Positions 1-9,811 of a stretch of 64,000 nt of DNA are shown piece by piece (position 1 is the first letter of the stretch; every line of letters starts with the position of its first letter). Under the pieces are notes generated by a model. It was not told the DNA's origin, searched no databases, and saw nothing but the letters and a program-made list of their open reading frames with translations. The translations under genes were made by a program, and so were the position numbers. The stretch comes from Mortierella alpina. Lineage: Eukaryota > Mortierellomycota > Mortierellomycetes > Mortierellales > Mortierellaceae. The stretch covers positions 4,216,001-4,280,000 of the forward strand of contig JANATF010000001.1 in assembly GCA_029449245.1 (NCBI GenBank). The letters run 5' to 3'.

Positions 1-1106
1 CAGCGTAGTTGAAGATGTAGACGATGAAGGCACCGGCAAAGGCACCGGCAAACTGGGCAATGGAGTAGACAACAAAGTCGGTCCAGGCCAATCCCCTGAA
101 GATGACCATTGCCAGCGAGACGGCAGGGTTCAAGTGGGCTCCCTATGTGTTCCATGGAGGCAGAAATAGAATAACAGGACGGTGGGCCAATGGCTGGTTA
201 AACTAAGCACACTCTTTCCCCCTTAGTTGTGTCCCTCTCCCTTCACTGTGCCGTAACAGACGATGCGCCCATCGCAAGGGATTCGCTTTGATCTCAGCCC
301 GTCATCGATCTGATCTTGCCCTTGCCCCTTTTTCATCGGTGTACTGTAGGTGGTTGAGAAATGTGGACCTCCCAAGTGCATGCGATATTACGCGTTGTCG
401 CCGTTCCTCTTTTCGCGTCATGCAGCTGTGATGTCGATATGAATGCTGTCCAATTTATGCACTGTGAATGAAAAAAGTCGTGGGGAGAAGGGGCGAAAGG
501 AAAGACGCATTCTATCACCTCCCCACGTTTTTTTTCGTTCGAGCTTGTCCTGTTCACCATGGCCAGAAACGCAATCTTTGCATCCGCTTTTCGCGCCCTC
601 GCACAGAAACTTCTGGACATTCTTCCGCGTACGCTGCAGCAAAATGGCATGGACTTACTGAGACACCACCAGCGACATAGATACCAAAGGTCAAGCCAAG
701 ACCCCATCCGAGGGACATGGTGAACCACGAGTTGTGCTCCGAAAAGACCAGCTGGGCGATAGCACCCGAGCCGAAGGCGACAAGGATGGCAGTTCCCAAG
801 AACTCTGCAAACGCCTTTCTGAACTATTTTTGGTGGCAGGATGAACGGAAAAGGTTAAACATGAAAGCAAGAAAAAGAGAGGCACTTTTGCCTTGCTCAT
901 CGACAGAATGGAGCTACAAGGGCTGAGGCAAACGGCTGTGGACAGTCAGCAGGATGGGGTGGGGACAGGGCGGAGGGTCGTACCTTGTGGCGGATGCCAG
1001 CCCACTTGCTGCGAGCCTCGTAGTGGGCGTGGGCAGCACCGCGCTCGGCGCGCTCGATGAGAGGGTCAGTCTCGGAGTGGTGGTGGAGATGGGGCAGGTG
1101 GGGCAT
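1..1106 (-). CDS. Aquaglyceroporin / major intrinsic protein, 5' part only
   Basis: This membrane channel gene runs off the left edge, so only the N-terminal part is present. Proposed exons are 984-1106 (ATG at 1104-1106), 659-802 and 1-142. The first two are 41 and 48 whole codons, and the third stays in phase. Exon 2 encodes a first membrane helix (FLGTAILVAFGSGAIAQ) and a second glycine-rich one. Exon 3 begins GAHLNPAVSLA, the first NPA box lining the pore of the MIP family, and runs into a third helix. The second NPA box and the residues separating water from glycerol channels lie outside the window. The exon 2 acceptor near 802 is the least certain junction, because the glutamate usual before FLGT is not captured. 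The 516-base second intron is long for this window. The family call is firm; substrate is unknown. Confidence 0.87.
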
Positions 1107-1953
1107 GGTGTGTGTGAGGGTGTGGATGGAGCGAGGCGATGTTGGTGAGGAGAAGGAGAGGAGAAGAAGGGAAGAGGAGAGAAGGGAAGAGGAGAGAAGG
1201 GAAAGAAAAAAAAAAGAAGAGGAAAAAGGCTCACGGACAGAGACTATTGAGCAGGCGCCACAGTGTATCACAGTGCATGCACTGGACAATACATACATAG
1301 CCTTTTTTTTTTTTTACCTTTCCTTCGTTCGTTTCTGTCCTTCATCTGCTGCAGGCTTGCAGGTTGCGCACAAGCAACGGCTAACAAGCGCTGTCTCTCT
1401 CCTGCACAACAGTATCATCGCGCCCTCCTTCCCCCCCCCTGGAAAAGTCTCAGACGATACGTTGAGCATGACCTTGACCATCCACGACGCGGGTTTCCAT
1501 TGCAGACCGTCGGAGAGATGGCGCGATGCGAATATTCACTTGGCGAGATGGGCTTCGTCATGGTACAGCGGAGGAGGCGAAGTGTACCTCAGAAAAAGGT
1601 ACGGAGCGTGTGTTTTGTGTTGACAGCTGTTGAGAGCAACTTCCGTTCCAATGGTCCAGAACAGAAACCGCCATATGGGAAAAAGAGGTAAGATTGAAAA
1701 ATAAAAGATGGGGGCTCTTTGTCTTCCCGCTCGGCAGGGCTTAGATAAACACACCAGAGCAACCGTGAGCACTCTTTTCCGCGGGAAACAGCATCATTTG
1801 CAGCAGTAGACACTTGAGCTGGACATGGCGCGACGCGTTGATCGCTTTACGAGGAGTGTTATGTGGTCGACTGGACGAGAGACCATGCATGCATTTACTT
1901 TTTAATTCTCCTCCTCCTCGCTCAAAAAACATGGGGTATATGTATGCGCCGCC
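1107..1953. other. Intergenic: aquaporin leader and 3' flank of acyl-CoA ligase
   Basis: No convincing gene. The part nearest the aquaporin start is GA-rich on the plus strand (about 1140-1230), meaning a CT-rich leader on the coding strand, which is common before fungal start codons. A T-run lies at about 1303-1315. Open frames here are low-complexity and lack family features. Confidence 0.5.
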
Positions 1954-3941
1954 TCAAAGATGTGCCTTGAGCTCAGCTGCTGGCTGTGTCTGGCGATCCA
2001 GCTTGACAATGTCCTTGCGAAGGATCTTGCCCGAGGCCGACTTGGGGATCTCGCCAATAAAGACAACACCTCCCCTCAGCTTCTTGTGATGGGCTACTTT
2101 ACCCGCAACAAACTCTTCAATGTCCCTCTTGAGAGCCTCGTTCGCCTCGGCCGACTCATGAGGCACCACATACGCACGCGGGATCTCGGTCGCCTGGCTG
2201 GCATCATAGGCAGGGATCACAGCCGCATCCATGACCTTGGGGTGCGTCTGCAGCAGGGCCTCGAGCTCGGCAGCAGGGATCTGGAAACCCTTGTACTTGA
2301 TCAGCTCCTTCAGACGGTCGACCACAAACCAATTGCCCTGTTCGTCCACATAGACGATATCACCCGTGTGCATCCAGCCGTCCTCGCGGATGGTGATCTT
2401 GGTCGCCTCTGCGTTGTTGAGGTATCCCTTCATGACGTTGGGGCCCTTCAAGAGCCATTCGCCCTGCTGACCGACGCCCAGTTCTACATCATTGCACAGG
2501 AGGGGAATAAGGTTAGCCAGGAGAAAAACATGCGCTTGTCCCTGAATCTTTCATTCTCTAGTCCCGATCCAGCACGCGTCCAAATAGCTCGAGTACCGTA
2601 CCTTTGCCTGTTTCAGTGTCAATGACCATGGCCTGAAGACCCGCGACCAAAGGGCCCACAGATCCATCAGGTCCACGCTGGCTGGGTCGCTGGCAGGCCA
2701 CCAGGGGAGCTGCCTCGGTCATGCCAAAGCCTTGGCGACAGTAAACACCCAGTCTGCTCTCGATCAGTCTGCACAGGTCCTTGGGAAGGGGCGCCGCACC
2801 GCAGGCAATGTGTCTGAGCGAACTCAGGTCGTAGTTCAGGACCATGGGGTGCTTGGCCAAAGCGAGGGCCACAGGGGGGACGATAAATGTGTTGGTGACC
2901 TTGTACTTTTGAATGTTCTCGAGGTACGAGGGAAGGTCGAACTTGGGCATGATGACAGTCTCTGTGCCGGTGATGAGGGAGATGTGCAGGCAATTCATGA
3001 GCCCATAGATGTGGTAGAGGGGCAAGAAGCCGAGAATGACCAGGTCCTTCTCCTTGATGACCTCGGCATCGTAGCTCATGATCTGGACGAGGTTCGAGGT
3101 GATGTTGCGGTGGGTGAGCATGACACCCTTGCTCTTGCCTGTAAATCACGTGTAGATCAGCATGAAAGCGAATTAGCTTTTGGAAAGTCAAACGAGTGTG
3201 TGTTGCCAGGAACTAAAAAAAAAAAAGGGTTAGAACTTACCGGTTGTACCACTAGAGTAGCACAGGTAGGCAATGTCATCCATGTCGATCTTGACTGGCA
3301 CTGCAAGTCGCTTCGAGTAGACACTCTGGTACGCCCTCTTGCCTGAGGTTGCATCGTCAGCTCCACCAAACAAGAGGATGGCGTCAGGGGCAATGCCACA
3401 GATCTCTGCGGCCTGGGTGGCCGTGGGGAGCAGATCGACAGTCGTGACCATGTACTTTGCACCAGAGTCTCGGAGCTGGTGGATAACCTCGTCCAGGGTG
3501 TAGGAGTGGTTGATGGTGGTCACGGCACCACCTGCACACAGTGTGCCCAGAATAGGCACGCCAAAGTCATACTAAAGCAGCCAAGGGGAGTGGTTAGAGC
3601 GACGATCGGGATGCTTCATTAAGACAATCGAGACTACATCTATTTGGGACCACAACAAAAAGGACAGGAGACAGGCCCGCGTGGGGCTGTCGGGATGCAC
3701 ATACCTGGTTGCAGGATAGGATGGCCAGGACCGCGCGGGGCTGGAAGCCAAATGTGTCCTGAAGTCCTGCAGCGAAGTGCTTGGTCTCGCGCTGGAACTC
3801 GCCAAAGGTGATGGACTTTTCAGTGACGGGATCGACAAAGACGGTCTTGCCAGGGGGCACGCCGCACGGGTTCGACTCAAGGTAGTGGTAGATGTCGACC
3901 ACCGGGTAGATTGGCTCGGGATCAGAGGACTGGAAGATCAT
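1954..3941 (-). CDS. Acyl-CoA synthetase, 4-coumarate:CoA-ligase-like, with PTS1-type C-terminus
   Basis: An ANL-superfamily enzyme that activates a carboxylic acid to an acyl-adenylate and then to a CoA thioester. Four exons (3705-3941, 3241-3571, 2602-3138, 1954-2483) join in phase to give 544 residues, the normal 4CL-like length. Visible motifs in order are the phosphate-binding loop SSGTTGKSKGV (about residues 185-195, split by intron 2), GFGMTEAAP (about 320), GWMHTGDI, DRLKELIKYKGFQI at the hinge, and PKSASGKILRK with the catalytic lysine near the C-terminus. The protein ends in AHL, which fits the peroxisomal PTS1 pattern (S/A/C)(K/R/H)(L/M), so a peroxisomal site is inferred. Substrate could be a medium- or long-chain fatty acid or an aromatic acid; the sequence does not decide. 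A large promoter separates it from the divergent CHIP gene. Confidence 0.94.
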
Positions 3942-5150
3942 GGTGCAATTGGGAATGGGAGGAAGGGATTGAGAGGAAAGGGAAGAGAGAAGGATGAGGG
4001 AATGGTGATGGGCGTTGAGCAATACAGTCGGTGGAGCGGACTCGGTAGCACAAGGCGCCGGCTTCTTAGCAACGGATGCGTTTGAGCTGCAGCAGAGCAG
4101 AGCCAGGCAAGACACACATCCACAGACACCATCCTTGCCAGGTACAAACTCAGACAATCGAGCGGACGGATCTTCGATCGCAGCACACACTGGAGGAAAA
4201 GGCTCTCCGCTCTGCGTGGATGCAAATTAAATATGCGTTGTTGTCTGTTGTTGTTTGTTGTCGCTTCTCATTTGCTTCGTGCGAAGGAAGCCGAAGAACG
4301 ACGGGAAAGAAACAGCCGGCCCACCGCTGGCAACGGTCGCGGCCTTTTTCCCGTCCACAATGACAAGTGCGCTTGCAAGGGCAGCCACCGCAAAGCCAAT
4401 CAAAGGCCAGCTCTGGGCAGACTTGGATCCCAGCAGAGGAATCTCGGGCGCCAGTCCCAGTGGTCGCTGCTCTCCGGGATGCCGTATGTCTCCGTCATAC
4501 ATCCCATTACTACTGTATTGGATCAAACTGCTAGACCTTACTCACCGCTCACCCTCGGTATCCCCTTCCTCACTGCCCGTCTTCAACATGCGCGCATACC
4601 ACTCTTGTTCAAGGCAACAGGTGGAGTGTGCAGTTGCAGTCTCTTCCCACCGATATGGCCTAGGGCTGTGATCAGCGGGAGGTTACTTCAAGCTCAGCAA
4701 GCATGTGCCCATGTCCTTTATCTTCAGTCTTTTCTCCAGATCTCAAACACACGCCGAAAAGCCAGATAGAGAAGGATCGACGCAGAGATGGAGAGAGAAA
4801 TACAGAGGCTGCGAACCGAAGATCTCACACGATTGCGTGCGCACCCTGTGGGCTCGTGTGGAACTTTGTAGAAGTCTGACAAATTGGGGACGCTCAAAGT
4901 CACACACACCTTTGTGCACCTTGTATGCAATCTCACAGACATCTCATTGCTTTGCTTTGCTCGATTCTTTTTTTTTGTTTTTTTTTGTTTTTGCACTGCC
5001 ATCACTTGCATCAAGGTGCTGTTCGCTTTCAACATTGTTGTCTCTGGGAGGGAACAACAGACGAAGAAAAAAAACGAGACAATTAGTCAACAGACACGCA
5101 CAACTTAGCAACTAAACCACAGGGACAAGGACGTGGAGAGGAGCAGAAGA
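3942..5150. promoter_or_regulatory. Divergent intergenic region between acyl-CoA ligase and CHIP
   Basis: About 1.2 kb shared by two genes transcribed away from each other. It has a T-run near 4969-4990 and no TATA box placed well for either gene. The open frames inside are short and unlike any protein. Nothing further is supported. Confidence 0.45.
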
Positions 5151-6469
5151 ATGGCCTCCAATCTCACTGCAGAACAACACAAACTGAAGGGCAATGACTT
5201 CTTCAAGACAAAGTCCTTTGACGATGCCATCCAGGAGTACTCGACCGCTATCGTACGTACCATCGGCTTTGTACGGTTTTGCAAATAAGCAAGGACCCCA
5301 CCTCCCATTCACATTTGGGAATACTAAATGCGGCATTTAACCATAGTTACTGTCAACAATTGCGGCTCACGTATAGGTCAAAGACCCAAGGGTAGCCACT
5401 TACTACTGCAACCGAGCCAACTGTTACCTCAAGGTAGGGCGTCGGTCCGAGACAATGGACAAAAAAAAAAAGAATCATTGACGAGGGTATTGATACCGTG
5501 TTTGATATCATTATCTGGATAACCCCCGCAACAACTAGCTTGGGAGGTACAGCAGCGTAGTTTCGGATTGCGAGAGGGTTGTGGAACTGGACCCGAAGTC
5601 AGTCAAGGGATACTACTTTATGGGCAGGGCACAACTGGAGCTGAGCCAGCCCTTTAAGGCGTATTCAGTCCTGAAAAGAGGTAACTCAGTCTGGACGCCA
5701 GGACCCCTTTTTTTTTTGTTTGGGACAAAGTGCGAAAAGAAACAATGGCGAGATATATTGACACGCACTCTCCCTGTCTTTTGGGGAAACCATAGCCTAT
5801 GAACTTGCATTGGAACAACGCTCGGGCTTCACAAAGGACATTGTCATGATCATCTCGGAGGCCAAGAAGCAAAAATGGATTGAGGAGGAGCGGAGGCGGC
5901 TCTCGCAAGTCTCGGAGACATTTCGATACCTCTCGGGTCTGGTTCAGCAGGACATTCAGGGACAGATCGACGCGCTGGATCGGAACTCGGGCGATTACCA
6001 GGACTGCCTCCAGGATCTGCAGTCCGACCGACAGGTTCGACTGCGACAGCTGGACAGCATCATGCAACGGGCAGGGACTGTGGATGAGTATGCGAGACCG
6101 TACCTCCGGTCAATGCAGCAGCAGCAGCAGCAGCCGGGGGCTCTTTCGCCCGAGACGTCGCCTTATCTATCAACAGAGTCTAGTGAGAAGCTGGGTTCTG
6201 TGGAGCTGCAACAGCCGCTGGCGCCGCGGGAGGTACCTGACTACATGCTGGACAAGATTACGTTCGAGTTTATGCACGACCCAGTGATTTCGACCAAGAG
6301 TGGGATTACGTATGAGCGAAACACGCTTCTGGAGCACTTTAGCTATGGGCGCATGTTTGATCCAGTTGCCCAGGTGCCGCTGACGGAGCGAGACCTCATC
6401 CCCAACCGGGCCCTGAAGGAGGCGTGCGATGACTTTTTGTCCAAGAACGGATGGGCGGTCGACTACTGA
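5151..6469 (+). CDS. STUB1: CHIP/STUB1-like co-chaperone U-box E3 ubiquitin ligase
   Basis: CHIP binds the C-termini of Hsp70 and Hsp90 through TPRs and ubiquitinates their clients through a U-box. Exons 5151-5252, 5377-5433, 5539-5680 and 5796-6469 join in phase to 324 residues (human protein 303). The TPR part begins EQHKLKGNDFFKTKSFDDAI and continues through TYYCNRANCYLK and KGYYFMGRAQLELS (residues about 7-120). A charged helical segment follows (KKQKWIEEERRRLSQ). The last ~79 residues are the U-box: DKITFEFMHDPVIS, then FDPV, LIPNRALKEACDDFLSKNGW and a terminal DY, matching the CHIP C-terminus closely. A short polyglutamine run (6115-6133) sits in the linker, where CHIP has none. The start follows a CT-poor leader and gives the complete first TPR helix. 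Orthology is well supported; budding yeast lacks this gene. Confidence 0.95.
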
Positions 6470-6682
6470 GGCATTGTTGTTTTTATTTCTTGTAATTGTA
6501 AAGCACCCATCATCACGATTCGCACATTGCCATTGGGATATGTTGATTGCTTGGAGAGGAGGGAAGAGCGAAAGAAGTGGGAGGAGTGGAGCTGTGTGGA
6601 TGGAGATGGGCTGGGCAGGACTGCTACGAGATCAGCGCACGGCAATAAGGTTCAGGCCCACCCCCAAAGGGCGAAGTGTCAT

Positions 6683-6689
6683 TGAGTCA
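6683..6689 (+). promoter_or_regulatory. Gcn4/Cpc1-type site TGAGTCA, distal
   Basis: Exact match to the TGASTCA core bound by the bZIP activator Gcn4/Cpc1 of general amino-acid control. It lies 443 bases before the LEU1 ATG. Function is inferred from the motif, the identical second copy downstream and the biosynthetic role of the gene. Confidence 0.5.
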
Positions 6690-6839
6690 GTTGCATGTGG
6701 GTGAGACGCCTTCCAGCGCAGGAGTGCGGGGAGTGTGATTGGCTGTGTGAGCCTCTGGTGGCCTGCGACAAGTCTGTGGCACACAAGCGGCACATCAGCG
6801 GCACATCTGTGGCCCACATAGCTCGGTGATTTGAGTATT

Positions 6840-6846
6840 TGAGTCA
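6840..6846 (+). promoter_or_regulatory. Gcn4/Cpc1-type site TGAGTCA, proximal
   Basis: Second exact TGAGTCA, here followed by T, about 105 bases before the TATA box and 286 bases before the LEU1 start. This is a usual distance for an activator site in a fungal promoter. Confidence 0.6.
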
Positions 6847-6950
6847 TATGAGCAAACTAGCAGGCGTGCGACGCACAGATAACCCGATGGCCCTCTGGCC
6901 CTCGATATGGTCGCATTGCTCCGAGCATCTGGCCGCCTGGCTGATACGCA

Positions 6951-6958
6951 TATATAAA
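6951..6958 (+). promoter_or_regulatory. TATA box of LEU1
   Basis: TATATAAA within a TATATAAAAA run, 181 bases before the start codon and followed by a pyrimidine tract. This is one of the few clear TATA boxes in the window. Confidence 0.6.
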
Positions 6959-7131
6959 AAAAGCCCTTCTCTTTTTCTTTTCTTCTTCTTCTTCTCTTCT
7001 TCACACACTCACACAACACACACACACAGCCCACACGCCCGCGCACTTCCCACGACCTGCCCCGCATCCCCATTCCCTCCTCCATCCTCCGCATTCGCTC
7101 CATCTCCACCCTGCCCGCGTAGATATCGACC

Positions 7132-9411
7132 ATGGCCCCAAAGACCCTCTACCAAAAGATCTTCGACTCACATCTGGTCCACGAGGAGCAGGACGGCACC
7201 TGTCTGCTCTACATCGACCGCCACCTCGTCCACGAGGTCACATCGCCACAGGCCTTCGAGGGCCTCCGGAACGCCGGCCGCCCCGTCCGCCGCACCGACT
7301 GCAGTCTCGCCACCGTCGACCACAACATCCCCACAGCCTCGCGCAAGGCCTACAAGGACACAAAGTCCTTTGTCGACCAGGCAGACTCACGCATCCAGTG
7401 CCTCACCCTCGAAGACAACGTCAAGGAGTTCGGCCTCACCTTCTTTGGCCTCGCCGACAACAGACAGGGCATCGTCCACATCATCGGCCCCGAGCAAGGA
7501 TTCACCCTCCCCGGCGCAACCATCGTCTGCGGCGACTCCCACACCTCTACACACGGCGCCTTTGGTGCCCTGGCCTTCGGCATCGGCACCTCCGAAGTAG
7601 AGCACGTCCTCGCCACCCAGACCATCCTCCAGAAGCGGGCCAAAAACATGCGGATCCAGGTCGATGGCGACCTCGCCGACGGCGTCACCTCCAAGGACGT
7701 CATCCTCCACATCATCGGCATCATCGGCACCGCCGGCGGCACGGGCTGTGTCATCGAGTTTGCAGGCACCACCATGCAGGCTCTCTCCATGGAGGCCAGG
7801 ATGTCCGTCTGCAACATGTCTATCGAGGCAGGTGCCCGTGCTGGTCTGATCGCACCCGACGACATCACCTACGAATATCTCAAGGCGCGTCCTCTTGCCC
7901 CCAAGCCCGGCGCAGACTGGGACAAGGCCGTTGCCTACTGGAAGACCCTCCCCTCGGACGAAGGCGCACAGTACGACTATGTCATCAAGATCGACGCCAA
8001 GGACATCCCTCCCACTGTCACTTGGGGCACCAGCCCTCAGGATGTAGTACCCATCACAGGCGTCGTACCCGACCCCAAGGACGCAAAGAACGAGGACGAA
8101 GCCCTTGCATGGACACGCGCGATCGAGTACATGGGTCTCACGGCCGGCATGCCCATTGAGCAAGTCAAGATTGACAAGGTCTTTATCGGATCCTGCACCA
8201 ACGCCCGTATCGAGGATCTGCGCGCGGCCGCCAAGGTGCTCCAGGGACGCAAGGTCGCTGAGGGTCTCTACTGCATGCTCGTCCCCGGATCGGGTCTGGT
8301 CAAGAAGCAGGCCGAGGCCGAGGGTCTGGACAGAATCTTTACCGCTGCAGGATTCGACTGGCGCGAGGCAGGATGCTCCATGTGCCTGGGCATGAACCCA
8401 GATCAGCTTGCTCCCGGCGAGCGATGCGCCTCGACCAGCAACCGCAACTTTGAGGGTCGCCAGGGTGCCGGTGGAAGGACCCACCTCATGTCGCCTGCCA
8501 TGGCTGCTGCCTGCGCCATCACTGGATACCTGACCGACGTGCGCAAGTTCACAGGCGGTAAGGTCGGTGCCGAGGCCAACAAGCCCGAGGTCGAGATTAC
8601 CGTCAGTGACTCAAAGTCGTACCTGACCGAGGTCCCCCTCCCACCTCCTTCACCTCTCACGGATGAGGACAAGATCCGCGATGTCCCTGCCAGCAAGATG
8701 GCCACGGTCGGCAGCGGTGTTGAGCAGTTTACGGTCCTCAAGGGCATTGCCGCTCCTCTCGAGCGTTCGAACGTGGACACGGATCTGATCATCCCCAAGC
8801 AGTTCTTGAAGACAATCAAGCGCACTGGACTCGGCTCGGCCCTCTTCTGGCCCATCCGCTACGACACCAAGACGGGCGAGCCCCTCCCGGACTTTGTCCT
8901 CAACCAGGCCCCTTACAACCAGGCCCGTATCCTCATCGTCACAGGTCCCAACTTTGGTTGTGGATCCTCTCGAGAGCACGCTGCCTGGTCGCTCTTGGAC
9001 TTTGGTATCAGAGCCGTCATTGCCGAGTCCTTTGGTGATATTTTCCGCAACAACTTGACCAAGAACGGCCAGCTCCCTGTCACGCTCCCTCGCGAGGCCA
9101 TCCAGCGGTTGACGATCGATGCCAAGGCCGGCAAGGAAATCACGGTCGACCTCGAGAACCAGGTGGTGGTCACGGCCGACGGCAGTGAAAAGTTCAGCTT
9201 TGAGACGCCCCAGTTCACAAGGCACTGCCTGCTCAATGGTCTCGACGACATTGCGCTGACGATGCAGAAGGAGGACATGATTGCGGCCTTTGAGCAAAAG
9301 AGGAGCGAGCAGACCCCTTGGTTGGACGGATTTGGATACCAGGCTGGAAAGAAGATCCAGCCCATTGTTGACAAGACCAAGAGCCTCTCGAGCACGGCCA
9401 CAGATTGGTAA
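7132..9411 (+). CDS. LEU1: 3-isopropylmalate dehydratase (alpha-isopropylmalate isomerase)
   Basis: Second step of leucine synthesis: conversion of 2-isopropylmalate to 3-isopropylmalate by an aconitase-family Fe-S enzyme. One exon of 759 residues, close to yeast Leu1 (779). The large-subunit half carries the cluster cysteines at about C355 ([11 protein letters not shown]), C415 and C418 ([11 protein letters not shown]), with [13 protein letters not shown] upstream. A linker leads into the swivelling small-subunit half ([15 protein letters not shown], then [13 protein letters not shown]). The two halves are fused, as in fungi, and separate in most bacteria. The start is the first ATG after a CT-rich leader and gives the expected N-terminus ([16 protein letters not shown]). 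C-rich codon choice suggests high expression. Two TGAGTCA sites and a TATA box lie upstream. Confidence 0.98.
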   Translation: MAPKTLYQKIFDSHLVHEEQDGTCLLYIDRHLVHEVTSPQAFEGLRNAGRPVRRTDCSLATVDHNIPTASRKAYKDTKSFVDQADSRIQCLTLEDNVKEFGLTFFGLADNRQGIVHIIGPEQGFTLPGATIVCGDSHTSTHGAFGALAFGIGTSEVEHVLATQTILQKRAKNMRIQVDGDLADGVTSKDVILHIIGIIGTAGGTGCVIEFAGTTMQALSMEARMSVCNMSIEAGARAGLIAPDDITYEYLKARPLAPKPGADWDKAVAYWKTLPSDEGAQYDYVIKIDAKDIPPTVTWGTSPQDVVPITGVVPDPKDAKNEDEALAWTRAIEYMGLTAGMPIEQVKIDKVFIGSCTNARIEDLRAAAKVLQGRKVAEGLYCMLVPGSGLVKKQAEAEGLDRIFTAAGFDWREAGCSMCLGMNPDQLAPGERCASTSNRNFEGRQGAGGRTHLMSPAMAAACAITGYLTDVRKFTGGKVGAEANKPEVEITVSDSKSYLTEVPLPPPSPLTDEDKIRDVPASKMATVGSGVEQFTVLKGIAAPLERSNVDTDLIIPKQFLKTIKRTGLGSALFWPIRYDTKTGEPLPDFVLNQAPYNQARILIVTGPNFGCGSSREHAAWSLLDFGIRAVIAESFGDIFRNNLTKNGQLPVTLPREAIQRLTIDAKAGKEITVDLENQVVVTADGSEKFSFETPQFTRHCLLNGLDDIALTMQKEDMIAAFEQKRSEQTPWLDGFGYQAGKKIQPIVDKTKSLSSTATDW

Positions 9412-9811
9412 ACAAACCACAACCACCACTACAACCACAACCACTGCCACAATAACAACAAAAGCCGCAACTTGCACTTGCACTTGCATGTATATTTAAA
9501 AATCCTCACTTTCACAATAAAATCATCCCAACAGCAATATACTTTATCATCCGTTCAACATGTCCATGTCCACCATGAAAAAGAACTAGGGTAGCAAGGG
9601 AAAAAGAATGCACCATGCAGGCTAGTGTTGTCTTTGTTGCTGTCTGCTATGGTGAATGTGATGTAAAAAAAAAAAAAAGAGAGAGAGCAAGGGTGGGGAC
9701 ATACACACAAACGCAGGATCGCGCGAGAGAGAGCAGACTTCGAGATCATCTTTTATTTTCATGTCCACCCACTCCCCCCCCCTGCAGCAGAAATCCAGCA
9801 AAGGGCTACTA
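9412..9811. terminator. Convergent 3' region of LEU1 and the PH-like gene
   Basis: Contains an AATAAA at 9516-9521, about 105 bases after the LEU1 stop and probably its polyadenylation signal. An A-run lies at about 9666-9678. The opposite gene ends at 9812, so the two 3' ends share this 400-base interval. No gene is seen. Confidence 0.5.

Larger units (their letters stand above)
6470..7131. promoter_or_regulatory. CHIP 3' flank and LEU1 promoter
   Basis: Holds the CHIP 3' end and then the LEU1 control region. It contains two TGAGTCA elements, a short direct repeat of CGGCACATC near 6788-6807, a TATA box at 6951 and a CT-rich tract at about 6963-7000 before the start codon. No Leu3-type CCGG-N4-CCGG site was found by eye. 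Confidence 0.6.

Noticed and set aside
7387-8484. Long minus-strand frame opposite LEU1
   Set aside because: A shadow of the strongly biased LEU1 codons; similar mirror frames lie opposite GluRS and eIF3b.
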